A stretch of DNA of 64,000 nucleotides from an uncultured Photobacterium sp. (GCF_947502415.1 NZ_CANMZV010000009.1:62001-126000), one strand, 5' to 3'; shown: positions 26,343-37,100, counted from the stretch's first letter. The notes: a model not told the origin generated them from the sequence alone. Translations and numbers: made by a program.

Positions 26343-26533
26343 AGCGTTTCAAATAACAAAAAATACAGTATATCTAACGAACCACCCATTAAAGGCACAT
26401 TTCAAGCGCCACAGATCACACTTTTCAAAACCTGTCATACGGATTCGGCATAGCGCCAGCAGTAACGGCATTTCTCAACAATAACGTGCCACTTTATAGT
26501 GATCACAGTTAAAAATACCGTAGGAACAAAATC

Positions 26534-27250
26534 ATGAGCAGAAAATTAGGAATTCTAGGCGGAATGGGTCCGTTGGCGACCGTCGAATTTATGCAGAAAA
26601 TAATTTCCCGAACTCCTGCTCATAACGATCAACAACATATTCCTATGCTTGTTAGTAATAACCCACAGATCCCTGACCGCACCGCTTATATCCTCGGTGG
26701 CGGACAAGATCCGTTTCCGGTACTGAAACAAGGGTTGGAACAACTACAGGACGCAGGAGCTGAATGCATTGTCATGCCTTGTAATACTGCCCATTACTGG
26801 TATCCCCGCCTGACTGGCTGCAGCAAGGTACATACCATCAGTATCATCGACAGCGTTGTTGATGAAGCCAAGCTTCGCCAGTACCGAAAAGTAGGTGTAA
26901 TGGCAACTTCTGCCACCATGATGACAAGAATGTATCAGACCAAGCTGGCGCAAAAGCAGATCGAAGCAATAGAAACAACCGAAGACGAGCAACAGGCTGT
27001 CATGGAAGGGATCTACGCAGTTAAAGCCGGCAATGTCGAATATGGCAAACAACTCATGCAGCCCGTTTTCAAAGCTCTTCTGGCTCGAGGCGCAGAAGCC
27101 GTAATCTTCGGATGTACCGAAATCCCGGTAGCGCTTTCTGAACAAACAATCGAACAACCGCAATCTTGTCTGGACTCACTCGATATTTTGGCCGAGCAAT
27201 CCATTCTGTGGGCGCAAGCTGATATCACTGAACCCGAAATGGTTGCCTAA
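26534..27250 (+). CDS. Aspartate/glutamate racemase family enzyme (YgeA/RacD-like)
   Basis: The 238-residue cytosolic enzyme has the PLP-independent two-cysteine mechanism signature, with Cys83 in VMPCNTAHYWYP and Cys194 in IFGCTEIPV. The N-terminus is KLGILGGMGPLATVEFMQKII. Family members racemise aspartate, glutamate or, as for E. coli YgeA, a broader set of amino acids; D-amino acids go to cell wall or signalling. The divergent HypT-like LysR probably regulates it. The stop at 27250 is 86 bases before the small ORF at 27337. Confidence 0.9.
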   Translation: MSRKLGILGGMGPLATVEFMQKIISRTPAHNDQQHIPMLVSNNPQIPDRTAYILGGGQDPFPVLKQGLEQLQDAGAECIVMPCNTAHYWYPRLTGCSKVHTISIIDSVVDEAKLRQYRKVGVMATSATMMTRMYQTKLAQKQIEAIETTEDEQQAVMEGIYAVKAGNVEYGKQLMQPVFKALLARGAEAVIFGCTEIPVALSEQTIEQPQSCLDSLDILAEQSILWAQADITEPEMVA

Positions 27251-27336
27251 ACGCTTCCCTCTGGCCCCAACCTTAATAACCAACTGCTAATATTAGTATT
27301 GGTAGAACAAAATGTTCTGAAGGTGGAAGCAAAAAA

Positions 27337-27459
27337 ATGGGACGCCTTATATACATCTTCGCTAAAGATACCCAACAGGCCCAACCCTTTGACTGGGAAG
27401 AGTTCGTCGAAAAAGCCATTGAAGCCATTGATGAATTCTTCCGCCAGCAGTGGGATTAA
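27337..27459 (+). CDS. Small acidic ORF of 40 codons, unrecognised
   Basis: ATG 27337 follows a purine-rich ribosome site (AAGGTGGAAG, 6-7 bases away). It encodes 40 residues starting MGRLIYIFAKDTQQAQPF, with an amphipathic helical second half (DWEEFVEKAIEAIDEFF) ending in QQWD. Net charge is negative. There is no signal or membrane segment. It is followed by a terminator at 27478-27503 and preceded by an imperfect palindrome (27279-27303). It could be co-transcribed with the racemase gene or be separate. Coding look, ribosome site and terminator argue that it is real; function unknown. Confidence 0.6.
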   Translation: MGRLIYIFAKDTQQAQPFDWEEFVEKAIEAIDEFFRQQWD

Positions 27460-27477
27460 CAATTAAGGTGCAATCGC

Positions 27478-27503
27478 AGGTGGGGCCAATGCTCCACCTT
27501 TTT
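27478..27503 (+). terminator. Terminator after the small ORF
   Basis: AGGTGGGGC (27478-27486) pairs with GCTCCACCT (27491-27499, one G-U pair) around CAAT and is followed by TTTTT. Confidence 0.75.
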
Positions 27504-27533
27504 GCTATCACTGCACTTCTTCTCACTACAATG

Positions 27534-27565
27534 AAAAAGAGCTGCGGAGTGACAGCTCTTTTTTA
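27534..27565. terminator. Bidirectional terminator beyond torA
   Basis: AAAAAGAGCTG (27534-27544) pairs with CAGCTCTTTTT (27553-27563) around an 8-base loop. It lies 16 bases past the torA stop and has T runs on both strands. Confidence 0.8.
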
Positions 27566-27580
27566 GCACCATACTAAGCC

Positions 27581-30061
27581 TCAGCTTTCATAAATCGGCC
27601 CGCCAAATGAGGTTACCGGTGGAGCTGCCCTTTTAAACTTCTCAATCTCCACAACAACTGTATTAGCTGAAGTTGCCTGAGCTAATTCAGATGAGCCTAT
27701 ATCCTGGGTTAAGGTATTTGGATCACCATAGGTATCAATAGCACCGACTTTTTCATTTAAAGGACCAAACCAGCCCCCCTCATGAATACGAATCACCCCT
27801 TCAGGGTAATCATCCGAAACGACAGCACCGGCCAGTAACTGACCACGGTCATTAAACACCCGAACCAAATCGCCATCTTTAATTCCGCGTTTTCGTGCAT
27901 CCTTAGGGCTTATGTATACTGGCTCTCGCCCTTTGACCGTATAAGTCGCTCGGTACTCTTCCGATTCACACATCTGTGAATGCAATCGCTGATCAGGGTG
28001 ACACGATTGTAACCAAAGCGGGTATTTGTCCGATCCTGGACCACCATGAGAACGCTCTGATTTCTCAAACCACATCGGATGGCCTCTACAGTACTTGTAA
28101 CCAAAGCGATCAATTTTGCGGCTAAATATCTCTATAAAGCCAGATGGTGTTCCTAACGGATTAATTTCCGGGTCTTCACGGAAAGCTGAATGGCGAACAA
28201 ACGGTTTACCCGGTCCAAATTCCACCAATCCGTCTTGCCAGAATTTATCAAATTCCGGCATCTCAAATTTACCTTTATTCGCTTCTCGGCAACCATCATA
28301 CAACTCGCGCACCCACTCCATTTCATCTTTACCGCGGGTGTACTCTTTATTACGGCCAAACCGACGGCACAGTTCAGTAAATATTTCAAAATCCGGTTTT
28401 GACTGATAAAGCGGGTCAACCAATTTGTGCATCGCAAGAATACCGCTGACTGAATACGAACCATATAAGTCGATATCATTGCGTTCAAACTGGCTACAGG
28501 CTGGCAGGACAATATCAGAAAAGCGACAGGAAGCCGTCCATGCAAATTCAACCGTTACTACCGTCTGCAGCTTCTGAAAAGCCTTCTTCATCCGATTGCG
28601 ATCCTGATGGTGGTTCCAGGGATTGCAGCCACTAATTACCATCATCTTAACATCGGGGTACTTAACCTTAGAGCCGTTATACTTTATTTCCTTTCCCGGC
28701 TCTAAAATAGCATCAACCCAGCGGGCTACCGGAATGGTACTACTGAAACCTTTAAAGTCATCGTTCTCCCATTTCGGCTTTTTCCCTTCATCAACATTGC
28801 GAGGAAAACCACCAGGGCCTGATGCGCCAGATGACGGTATACCAACCCCGCTATAGTGATGAGAATAAGAAATACCGCCTCCCGGCAACCCTATCTGCCC
28901 GAGCATGGCAGCCAGAACCGCTCCCATCCAGTATGGTTGCTCACCATGCTCTTGGCGCTGTACCGCCCAACCAAAAATAAGCTGCGTTCGATCTGATGCC
29001 ATCAGGCGGGCAAATTCGCGAATCTTATCAGGTTTGACACCACAAATTGGTGCCGCCCATTCAGGTGTTTTTTCCTGTTTATCCTCTGTTTTACCCAGTA
29101 CATACGGTAGAAACTCGTCAAAACCCAGCGCATAAGTATCAAGGAATTTTTTATCGTATAATTCTTCTTTATACAGGGTGTGCGCAATCGCCAACATAAA
29201 CGGCAGATCCGTCTGCGGATTCACATAGATCTGCTCACAATTAAGGTAGTTCTGACTTTTAGAACGCACCGGATCGATCGAGATCACCCTGATCTCACCC
29301 TTGGCGACTTTCTGTTTCAAATGCTCATAATACTCATAAGCCCCATGCGTTTCGCACTGCCAGCCAACTTGTGAGTTCTTAAGCGGATCATTGGCCCAAA
29401 GCACAATTGTTTTACTGTTTGCCAGTATCTCCGGCCAGGACGTTCCCTGGGCATACACTTCAGTTGAACCCAGCACATAGGGCAAAATGGTTTGCCCGGC
29501 TCCGGTTGAATAGTCACCCACTTTTTTTACAAAGTTGCCATGCATAGCCACGGCCCGTTGCATATGAGTTGTACAACTATGGAACTGCCCTGTCGCCCGC
29601 CATCCCGTCTGACCGGCATGAAGCGCCCAGGGACCATAATCTTTCTGTACCCGCTCCAATTCCTGATAGAACAGATCCAGTGCCTCATCCCACGTTACTC
29701 GCACAAAGCGATTATTACCTCTGGTTTCTCCGCTATACTTGTGTTTTTTAAGCCAATCAAGACGGACGACCGGATAACGCACCCGAGACGGGCTATAAAT
29801 GATTCCCTTGATTCCCTTGATCATATCTGTTGGATATTTGTCATATTCCAACGGCTTAATCTCTACAACTTTCCCGTTGTAAACCTTCGCCCGAAATGCT
29901 CCCCAGTGAGAACCAGACACCTTCCAACTCCCCTCAGCCGAATACGGTGAGGCTTCCTGTGTCGCGGCCTTTGCGGCTTGCATCAATAAGCTAGGACCAA
30001 TCACAGACACAGCCGAGGTCGTTGCGAGGCCTTTTAAGAATTTACGTCGACTTAATGACAT
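27581..30061 (-). CDS. torA: TorA, periplasmic trimethylamine-N-oxide reductase (molybdopterin)
   Basis: TorA reduces TMAO to trimethylamine as terminal oxidase of anaerobic respiration, using bis-MGD molybdenum. The 826-residue protein begins with a Tat signal (SRRKFLKG, then hydrophobic to about residue 33). Ser185 in GDYSTGAGQ is the expected Mo ligand of the DMSO/TMAO reductase family. Other family features are [32 protein letters not shown] and a C-terminal molydopterin-dinucleotide-binding domain ([12 protein letters not shown]). It follows torC by 21 bases. The chaperone TorD and the TorSTR regulators are not in the window, so they must be encoded elsewhere. Confidence 0.95.
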   Translation of the reverse strand: MSLSRRKFLKGLATTSAVSVIGPSLLMQAAKAATQEASPYSAEGSWKVSGSHWGAFRAKVYNGKVVEIKPLEYDKYPTDMIKGIKGIIYSPSRVRYPVVRLDWLKKHKYSGETRGNNRFVRVTWDEALDLFYQELERVQKDYGPWALHAGQTGWRATGQFHSCTTHMQRAVAMHGNFVKKVGDYSTGAGQTILPYVLGSTEVYAQGTSWPEILANSKTIVLWANDPLKNSQVGWQCETHGAYEYYEHLKQKVAKGEIRVISIDPVRSKSQNYLNCEQIYVNPQTDLPFMLAIAHTLYKEELYDKKFLDTYALGFDEFLPYVLGKTEDKQEKTPEWAAPICGVKPDKIREFARLMASDRTQLIFGWAVQRQEHGEQPYWMGAVLAAMLGQIGLPGGGISYSHHYSGVGIPSSGASGPGGFPRNVDEGKKPKWENDDFKGFSSTIPVARWVDAILEPGKEIKYNGSKVKYPDVKMMVISGCNPWNHHQDRNRMKKAFQKLQTVVTVEFAWTASCRFSDIVLPACSQFERNDIDLYGSYSVSGILAMHKLVDPLYQSKPDFEIFTELCRRFGRNKEYTRGKDEMEWVRELYDGCREANKGKFEMPEFDKFWQDGLVEFGPGKPFVRHSAFREDPEINPLGTPSGFIEIFSRKIDRFGYKYCRGHPMWFEKSERSHGGPGSDKYPLWLQSCHPDQRLHSQMCESEEYRATYTVKGREPVYISPKDARKRGIKDGDLVRVFNDRGQLLAGAVVSDDYPEGVIRIHEGGWFGPLNEKVGAIDTYGDPNTLTQDIGSSELAQATSANTVVVEIEKFKRAAPPVTSFGGPIYES

Positions 30062-30082
30062 TATTATTCCCTCATTTGCATC

Positions 30083-31267
30083 TTAATGACTGCCACCAGA
30101 GAAGTCTGATGAATGTTTTTGTAGGTATTTCAGTACCAGGGCTTCACTATCACGATCGAGGTTCACAAACGCCGACATACCATTGAACATGCCCGGCCAG
30201 GTATTGGCATCAAAATGATCTTCTGCCGGTTGGGTATGACAGACACTACAATTGGTTTTATACGCCGGACCGGTTTCCGCCCAAATATCTTCAACATCAT
30301 CCACCAGTGACTCTTTCGCCATCCACAGTTTCACGGTTACCCGCTGCCAGCCCAACCCGGTCAAATCATCCTCTTTCTCTTCAAACTTCTCGACCATCGC
30401 ATCGTTTAGTGCGACATCTTTACTGAGGGCAGCTGTCGGAATATTAAGCCCGAAGTCTTCGTTAATCACCCGGCCAAAACCTTTGGTTTTACGCCAGCCG
30501 GCAATCTCAATCTGAATCGCATTGTCTTTTACCTGAACCAATTTGACTTCGGAAGCCGGATTGAGCTGGCCACCGTCTTTGGTCATAGCCTCATCTTCAT
30601 ACATAGGTAAGTAGCGGACACTGAAGTATTTTTCACCCTCGGAATAACTTGTATTGCTCGCTTTCTGAACGAGTTCAGAAACCATGCCGCCAGAAGTATC
30701 CATATCACCAGGCAACTCATGAGCAATACCCTTATGGCAATCAATACAACTTTGATCCCGTTCAGCAGCCTGCTTCATCTGCGACTTGGCAAGGTCCGAC
30801 ATGAGATCCCAGTTCATGCTGTCGTAGTCATGGCAATTTTTGCATTCGAGCGATCCGTTCGCCGCAAAACGCTTCCACTCATGGCTGGCTAATTCCAGTC
30901 GTTTATCCAGAAACTTTTCGCGAGTACTTATTGTCCCGAAAATGGCTCCGAACACTTCCTTACTGGCTTGCATCTTCCGGGCAATCTTATCAGTCCAGTT
31001 ATGGGGGACATGACAGTCCGGACAGGTTGCTCGTACACCGGAATGATTCGTCCAGTGAACTGTTCCCTGCAATTCTTCGTATACATTGTCACGCATCTCA
31101 TGACAGCCGATACAAAACTTTTCGGTATTAGTAAATTCAAGGGCAGTATTAAAGCCCCCCCAGAACATGATACCGGCAACAAAACCGCCAAGGGTCAATA
31201 CACCCAGGCTTATGTGCACCGCAGGACGCCACAGGGTCGCCCACAGTTTCTTAAGCAAATTCATCAT
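30083..31267 (-). CDS. torC: TorC, membrane-anchored pentaheme c-type cytochrome
   Basis: TorC passes electrons from menaquinol to TorA. The 394-residue protein has an N-terminal membrane anchor (about 15-38). Four CXXCH heme motifs lie in the NapC/NirT-like domain, at Cys52-His56, Cys82-His86, Cys142-His146 and Cys174-His178. A fifth (Cys340-His344) lies in the C-terminal domain that docks TorA. This five-heme plan separates TorC from four-heme NapC. AAGGA is 7 bases before ATG 31267. It sits between torE and torA in one operon. Confidence 0.95.
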   Translation of the reverse strand: MMNLLKKLWATLWRPAVHISLGVLTLGGFVAGIMFWGGFNTALEFTNTEKFCIGCHEMRDNVYEELQGTVHWTNHSGVRATCPDCHVPHNWTDKIARKMQASKEVFGAIFGTISTREKFLDKRLELASHEWKRFAANGSLECKNCHDYDSMNWDLMSDLAKSQMKQAAERDQSCIDCHKGIAHELPGDMDTSGGMVSELVQKASNTSYSEGEKYFSVRYLPMYEDEAMTKDGGQLNPASEVKLVQVKDNAIQIEIAGWRKTKGFGRVINEDFGLNIPTAALSKDVALNDAMVEKFEEKEDDLTGLGWQRVTVKLWMAKESLVDDVEDIWAETGPAYKTNCSVCHTQPAEDHFDANTWPGMFNGMSAFVNLDRDSEALVLKYLQKHSSDFSGGSH

Positions 31268-31305
31268 TGGAGTTTCCTTCTGTTTGATTAACTAATGAGG
31301 ACAAC

Positions 31306-31479
31306 TTACCCATGACCGGGGGGACCAATGAAAAAGACTTGCATTGCCCAGACAAGAAAGCCGTAGCCTCCAACAAAAGCAACAGAAAGAATGGGGAAAA
31401 GAAAAATGACAATAAATAGAAACAATTGCCATTCACGTTTGGCTCTATCTTTTTTATCAACAGGTACTGAGTTATTCAT
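31306..31479 (-). CDS. torE: TorE, small NapE/TorE-family membrane protein
   Basis: The 57-residue product has one membrane helix (about 20-48, LFLFIVIFLFPILSVAFVGG followed by YGFLVWAMQVFF) and the family ending GPPGHG. TorE/NapE proteins accompany periplasmic TMAO or nitrate reductases in Shewanella and Vibrio; the role is not well defined. ATG 31479 is preferred over ATG 31488 because AGGA lies 8 bases ahead. It leads torECA, with 38 bases to torC. Confidence 0.88.
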   Translation of the reverse strand: MNNSVPVDKKDRAKREWQLFLFIVIFLFPILSVAFVGGYGFLVWAMQVFFIGPPGHG

Positions 31480-31517
31480 TGCTATCATCCTATTGGTATT
31501 ATTGCTTCCACCTGCTC

Positions 31518-31540
31518 ACTAAGTACTGATAATACTTAGT
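31518..31540. promoter_or_regulatory. Inverted repeat in the torECA leader, candidate operator
   Basis: ACTAAGTA (31518-31525) and TACTTAGT (31533-31540) are exact complements separated by 7 bases. The repeat is centred about 50 bases before the torE start codon. It could be a regulator site (for example a response regulator controlling tor) or an mRNA leader hairpin. It does not look like the E. coli tor box as I remember it. Confidence 0.45.
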
Positions 31541-31662
31541 AAGTAGAAAGGGAATGTTCAAAGTATAGTTAACGATGACAAGCACATAACTTTTGGACTG
31601 CGACAAAGCGAATAAATGCCAGTGACTGCATTCAGTTCTATGGATAAATTAGTAATTTGTGA

Positions 31663-31697
31663 CAAATAAAAAAAAGCCCACCGTTACCGGTGGGCCT
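31663..31697 (-). terminator. Terminator after the Sel1-repeat gene
   Basis: GCCCACCG (31676-31683) pairs with CGGTGGGC (31688-31695) around TTAC. On the minus strand a run of eight or more T follows the stem, 24 bases past the stop. Confidence 0.88.
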
Positions 31698-31720
31698 TCG
31701 TTATCAGTGTTTTATCAGGT

Positions 31721-32512
31721 TTATAGCGATGCCATATATACTGTTTTGTTACGCTGATACATCTTCAGACGATTTTCAAATTTGGCATAACGCTGAGTAT
31801 TCGTTTGCTCTAGCTTTTCAATCGCGACTTCCTGCGCTTTGATTGCCTGACGGAACTCACCGCATGCTGCGTAGGCCGCTGCCAGGTTATCATAATCTCC
31901 CGCATCACCGGTTCCACGGCGGTGCAGTACCTGCTTAGCCAGTTTCAGGGCTCGTGTTCCATCTCGCAAACGCTCATCTTCACACGTTGCGTAGAGCCAT
32001 ACCAGGTTACGCTTCGAGTCTAGCGAACCACCGTTAGAGGCTTCATTAAACCATTTAATTGCATTGGCACAGTCAACTTTTCCAGTTGCACCCGACGCAT
32101 AATAGGCACCCAACTCTATCATTGCCGGAATGTCGCCCTCTTTAGCAGCCTCGGTATACCAATGAATCGCCAGGTCATAGTCTCTTGGCAGCAACTCACC
32201 AAACTTAAACAAGTCACCAATCATGGTTTTCACTTCAGGCATATCAACGGCAGCCTTTTCCAACCAGTACATGCCTTTCAGGGGATCGGCTTTCAGACCA
32301 TTTGATCCTTCTAGGTATGCACGTCCCAAGAACAACTGCATATTCTTATCGCCCTGTTCAGCTTCCAGCTCTACATAATTCAATGTCGATAATAAGTGAT
32401 TCTCAGGCGATGTTGTTACAGAGGCATGTGCTGTTGAAGCACCGTAGCCAATTACAGCAAGGCCAAACATAGCGCCAAAAACAACTTTTTTCAGGGTCAT
32501 TACTGCAGGCAT
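31721..32512 (-). CDS. Exported Sel1-like repeat (TPR-type) protein
   Basis: The 263-residue protein has a signal peptide (LKKVVFGAMFGLAVIGYGASTAHA, cleavage near residue 30). Sel1-type repeats follow: GRAYLEGSNGLKADPLKGMYWLEKAA, GDLFKFGELLPRDYDLAIHWYTEAAKEG, and GAYYASGATGKVDCANAIKWFNEASNGG. A TPR-like unit lies near 205-235. Such proteins are periplasmic scaffolds for protein-protein contacts. It is monocistronic, reading toward torECA but closed by its own terminator, so it is not part of that operon. Partner unknown. Confidence 0.8.
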   Translation of the reverse strand: MPAVMTLKKVVFGAMFGLAVIGYGASTAHASVTTSPENHLLSTLNYVELEAEQGDKNMQLFLGRAYLEGSNGLKADPLKGMYWLEKAAVDMPEVKTMIGDLFKFGELLPRDYDLAIHWYTEAAKEGDIPAMIELGAYYASGATGKVDCANAIKWFNEASNGGSLDSKRNLVWLYATCEDERLRDGTRALKLAKQVLHRRGTGDAGDYDNLAAAYAACGEFRQAIKAQEVAIEKLEQTNTQRYAKFENRLKMYQRNKTVYMASL

Positions 32513-32819
32513 ATCAGGTTCTCTTTCAATCAGGCTTCGTCGTGTTGATGAGAAACTTATAGAAGCACTGGTCGAAAAACAACCACCAAAATACAGGCAT
32601 GAATGCCTGCCTTACCTGACATTGTCAATATTTCAATGAGGCATCAGAGAGTTATGTAATGGAGCAAAAATATCGCATATTGTTGATAATGAGAGATGGA
32701 TCCTGTTCTCTTGAGTAAGACTACAGATATTCACTTAATCAAAGCTGAACAAAAATAGAATATATGGTTTAGACGATTACCCGGAACCATCCTATAGCTC
32801 CGGGTAATACCATAAAACA
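32513..32819. other. Intergenic region with two hairpins
   Basis: It contains a short perfect inverted repeat CAGGCAT-GA-ATGCCTG (32594-32609) and the larger hairpin at 32777-32807. No coding frame is credible. The promoter of the Sel1-repeat gene should lie here. Confidence 0.5.
32777..32807 (-). terminator. Hairpin after the DUF4382-like lipoprotein gene
   Basis: TTACCCGGA (32777-32785) and TCCGGGTAA (32799-32807) are perfect complements with a 13-base loop, 12 bases past the stop. No U tract follows on the minus strand, so terminator function is uncertain. Confidence 0.5.
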
Positions 32820-33806
32820 TCACATTGAGAGGTATTTATCCTCATCACCACTTAGCTGCTGATCAGTATACTTCGGCGAAGAAGCATCCAAATCAATATC
32901 AAGGTCTATTTGGTTCGGCAAATCTAGCAAAGCATCACAAACCAGCACAACATCATATGTCCCCTCTGGCACATACGGCATTGAATAGGTGTTATCTTCA
33001 GTTACCTTTGCTGTCATCATTGGTTCATGTTCAGAACCCAAATCCCCGTATTGCTCAGTATCCGCATCATAAAGGTAGACATAAGCATTATCTGTCGATG
33101 GCAAGCAAGAGGATGGATCGATATCTCCCCAGATTTTACTGGCCAAAGTATTCTCTACCACGGTCAGGCCTTCATTCTTCATCACATAAACGTCTTCAAC
33201 CAGCTGGATCATTTTTCTCAGGTCGAATGTCATGGTGAATGTTTTCGGCACATCAATATTGATATTCAACCCCTCAAAAGTGAGCCCGTCTAAAATTTCC
33301 AGCTTCTGTTTATCAACCTGGTTCCCGACATAAGAATATGGCGTATCGAAAAAGTCTCCATAACTCCCCTGAAGTACCGACAACCCCATGCTGACATACT
33401 CTCCGACCGGAATTAACTGCTCAGTGATCAAGTTAACCAAATCCACCCCAGCGACATCATAAAGGTCAATCACAATAAACTGTGGGTAGCCTTCACTATC
33501 AACCGGAATTGAAGAATCAGCAGGAATACATTGCTCAGAACTAAGCTCCTCAGGATTATTCATACTTTTCGTTGTTAATTCGACAATATGACCAGCCACG
33601 TCCATCAGCTGAATAGAGTTTATCGCCACACAAGCCTGTAACTCGTCCGCATCTTCTGGTACTTCTGTTGATGGTGTGGAAGCATCAACTGAAATAGGTG
33701 CAGAACCCGCACCGGCATCCAGGTTAGGCTCTGGATCTGAGCCGTCTGAACCACCACAACCAACCACCACAACCATGGTGAGCATCGCTAATATTATATT
33801 TTTCAT
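32820..33806 (-). CDS. Predicted lipoprotein with a DUF4382-like domain
   Basis: The 328-residue protein has a lipobox ending at Cys17 (MVVVVGC) followed by GGSDGSDPEPNLDAG, an acidic linker. Residues about 58-230 resemble DUF4382: INSIQLMDVAGHIVEL, a YDVAGVDLVNLI strand, IPVGEYVSMGLSVLQG, and FTMTFDLRKMIQLVEDVYVMKNEGLTVVE. A C-terminal prealbumin-like strand set follows (YVYLYDADTEQYGD...YSMPYVPEGTYDVVLVCD). Such proteins are surface or periplasmic lipoproteins without known function. Strongly acidic. It is monocistronic. The domain call is from pattern memory. Confidence 0.65.
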   Translation of the reverse strand: MKNIILAMLTMVVVVGCGGSDGSDPEPNLDAGAGSAPISVDASTPSTEVPEDADELQACVAINSIQLMDVAGHIVELTTKSMNNPEELSSEQCIPADSSIPVDSEGYPQFIVIDLYDVAGVDLVNLITEQLIPVGEYVSMGLSVLQGSYGDFFDTPYSYVGNQVDKQKLEILDGLTFEGLNINIDVPKTFTMTFDLRKMIQLVEDVYVMKNEGLTVVENTLASKIWGDIDPSSCLPSTDNAYVYLYDADTEQYGDLGSEHEPMMTAKVTEDNTYSMPYVPEGTYDVVLVCDALLDLPNQIDLDIDLDASSPKYTDQQLSGDEDKYLSM

Positions 33807-34043
33807 GTCTTCACCCCTACGACGATGTATAAATTGGCCATTACCAAACCAATCCGCTGGCCGACGTTAAGTTTGGATTTTTATTCTGGATGACCGAATC
33901 CAACAGTTAAAATTTTAGGAGTTTATAAAGCAGCAAAAAATTTATCGTAAACGGTATTAAGTAATGAGAAAGGGATCTTACAACCAAGACGTTCAGGGGC
34001 GAAAAGTGGCGTCGAACAGCCTTGAAACCGCAAAAAAACACAT

Positions 34044-34071
34044 AAAAAAAGGCCGGATTTCTCCGACCTTT
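34044..34071 (-). terminator. Terminator after mukB
   Basis: AAAGGCCGGA (34048-34057) pairs with TCCGACCTTT (34062-34071) with one mismatch. On the minus strand it is followed by a run of seven T, 31 bases past the mukB stop. Confidence 0.75.
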
Positions 34072-34101
34072 ATGAGCAATTATTTACATGCCATCAAATC
34101 T

Positions 34102-37100
34102 CTAAGCGAGATCTAATTCCAGCATTTCCTGCACATTAGGCTGGGTTTTCGGCTCCTGCCCAAAACCACGAAGACCAACGACATGAACGTGTTCGCGATC
34201 CTTGAAGATCTTACGAACAAGCTTGTAGGTCGTACCTTTTTCCGGGCTGATATTTTCCGGTGCCGCAATCAACAACTGCATGTCCAGTCGATCACACAAC
34301 TCAAACAGCGTTGCGATAGATTTGCCATCCAGACGCGCAGCCTCATCAAGGAACAGTAAACGACAAGGAATAATATCTTTACCACGCAGACGGCGAGATT
34401 CTTCTTCCCAGCTCTGTACAACCATCAGCAGAATCGCCTGACCCGTACCAATCGCCTCACCGGTAGACAGTGCTCCGGATTCTGCCTGTAACCAACCATC
34501 TGTACCACGGTTAACCTCGATGCTCAGCTCAAGGTAGTTACGGTAATCCAGTAACTCTTCACCCATGATCTGCGGAGAACGCTGGCCAATATCAATATGC
34601 GGATTCAGGCGCTGGAACAACTTGGCAATCGCTTCAGAGAACGATAGACGATGGTTCCCGAACAGATCCTGATGCTGGTCTTGCTGCTCAGCTAAACCAC
34701 TCAGCAGTGATTCATGGGTATCACGAACCTTAACGTTCAGGCGCACACCTTTAACCTGACCAAAGCCGATATTTTGCAGGCCTTGGTTCAGCATACGGAT
34801 ACGGTTCTGCTCTCGCTGGATCGTTTTACGGATAATATTCGATACCGAATCAGAACTTATCGCCAGACGTTGCTCACGCGCTGTCAGCTCTTCGCTTAAA
34901 CGTGCCAGCTCCACTTCCATCTCTTCGATCGCTTCTACCGGATCATCTGTTCGGATAATATCCTGACGAATACGCTCGCGAAGGTGCTGATAAACGGCAA
35001 TATAGAACAGAACTTTACGTTCAGGCCGAGAAACATCTTCCGATGCCCGTAGCGCATCGCGAAGCACTTCATTGTCGGCAACCGCCAAACGCAATGCACC
35101 CAGCGACTTATCCGATAGTGAACGCAGCTCATCGGCAGACAGATATGCCATTTCACGACGGTGCAAACGACGTTCGACATCGCTTTCGCGTGCCAATCTC
35201 AATACCGCACACCAACCCGCTTTGGCTGTTACAACCAGCTTACGAATTTCCTGGTATTCCTTACTAACCTTACGCAGGCGCTTAACTAACCCCTTCATTT
35301 CCAGCTCAATCGAAGTGATCGATTTTTCTAGCTGGCTACGGCGGGTACGCGAGCTGTGAAGACGCTCATTCAGCTCATCACGACGCAAACGTGCACGCTC
35401 TTCAGCCTCAACATCGGCACGTACACCCAGCTCCTGCAACTCGCGCTCAAATTCCTGAACGGTTTCCAGTTTCGCCTGATGAGAACTCTTCAGCGAAGCC
35501 ATCAGCTGGTTGTACTGGTTTGCCTGAGCACGGGATTGCTTCAATGCTTCGCGGCAACGGTTACGCTCACGCTCAGCAGCAACCAATTTAGCCTTTAGCT
35601 GTTCATTCAGCTCTGAACTCTTGTTCAAAAGCTCAACTGAGTCGGCATAACTGAAGTGGTGACGGCGTTCAACCAAGTCGGCAATTGCAAAGATCTCAGT
35701 CTTCAGTGACTGAAGATTTTTATCTGCCTGCACATACTCTGCTTGCAGAGCATCGAATTGCTCTGGGTCCGCATCCAGCGCAGAAACCAGCCCTTCCAGT
35801 TCCGTGATTGCCTTACCGTGGCGGTCCAGATAATGACGCGCTTCATCCAGCTGGGATAACTGCTGCTCAACTTCTTCGAAACGCGCCTGTAGCGTATTGT
35901 CTTCAAGCAAGTTAACCAGCGGATTCAGTTTACCCAGCATAGTCAGACCTTCACGGGCAGCCATCAGCTGACTACGCTGCTGCTGCTCTTTGCTGTCAGT
36001 TTCTGACAGGCTACGGGTGATCTGATTGCGCTTTTCGCGGGCAACTTTCAGTTCAGCTTCAGGATCGGCATGAAACGCAACAGACATGTGAGTCGCCACG
36101 AAACTGTTAAAGCTTTGGTACAAACGCTGCAGCTTCTGCGAATCAAACGCGGCCTTAGCATGATCTTCAACAACCTGATCACGTTCTTCACGCAGTTGTT
36201 CCAAACGCTGTTCACGCGCCGCACGACCAAATAACGGTACTTTAGGGAAACGTGAATAACGCAGCTGGCGATCATTCAGGTGAACACAAACTGCATCTTC
36301 CAGCTCATCAACATCAAAGCCACTGTCATCAAATGAATCTGCATCACCTTCAATGATATAAAGATCATCAGGGCAATCATCCAGAGCGACCAGCTTCTCT
36401 TTGATACCTTTCAAATCCGGTACCACAATCGCGTGACGTGCCGGACCATACATTGCGCTGAAATACGGGGCATCAGCTAAGGTAATATCGTCATAAATTT
36501 CGGACAACAGGCTGCCACCGAGGGTATCTGACAAGGCACGCAGACGAGAATCATCGCTACCGCCCGGCTGCGCTAGACGCTCAATATGCAGCTCCAGCTG
36601 TTTCTTTCGTGCTGCAAGCTGATCTCGTGCAGTCGAGACTTCACGCTCTTTATCCAACGTTGCCTGCATCGCATTCATCACATCCTGGCTATCGACCAGC
36701 TCACGTTCGGATTGCTCAGAAAGCTTCTCAAGAGCTTCCGATGCCGCAATCCAAGCCGGTGCAGCCGATTCAAGCGCAGTGATCTGTGCTGATAGCTGCT
36801 GATCCTGACGGCGTAATTCACCGCGCTGATCGACCAGAATATCTTGCTGTTGCTCCAGATTTCCCAGTGTTTCCTCATGGCGAGCCTGCTCTTCAGCAAG
36901 AATAATTTCACTGTCAATAACCGTCACAAAACGCTTGTTATACGCTTCAGCCAGTTCAGTCGCCTGACGCTGATTACGTACGCTGCGTTCCAAATCACGG
37001 TATTGCGCTTTCAGCTGTTCGCTACGCTCGGTAACGGTGCGAAGCTGGCGAGCATGAGCAATCAGCTCTCGCGCCTTATCTCCGGCATTGGCACGATCAA

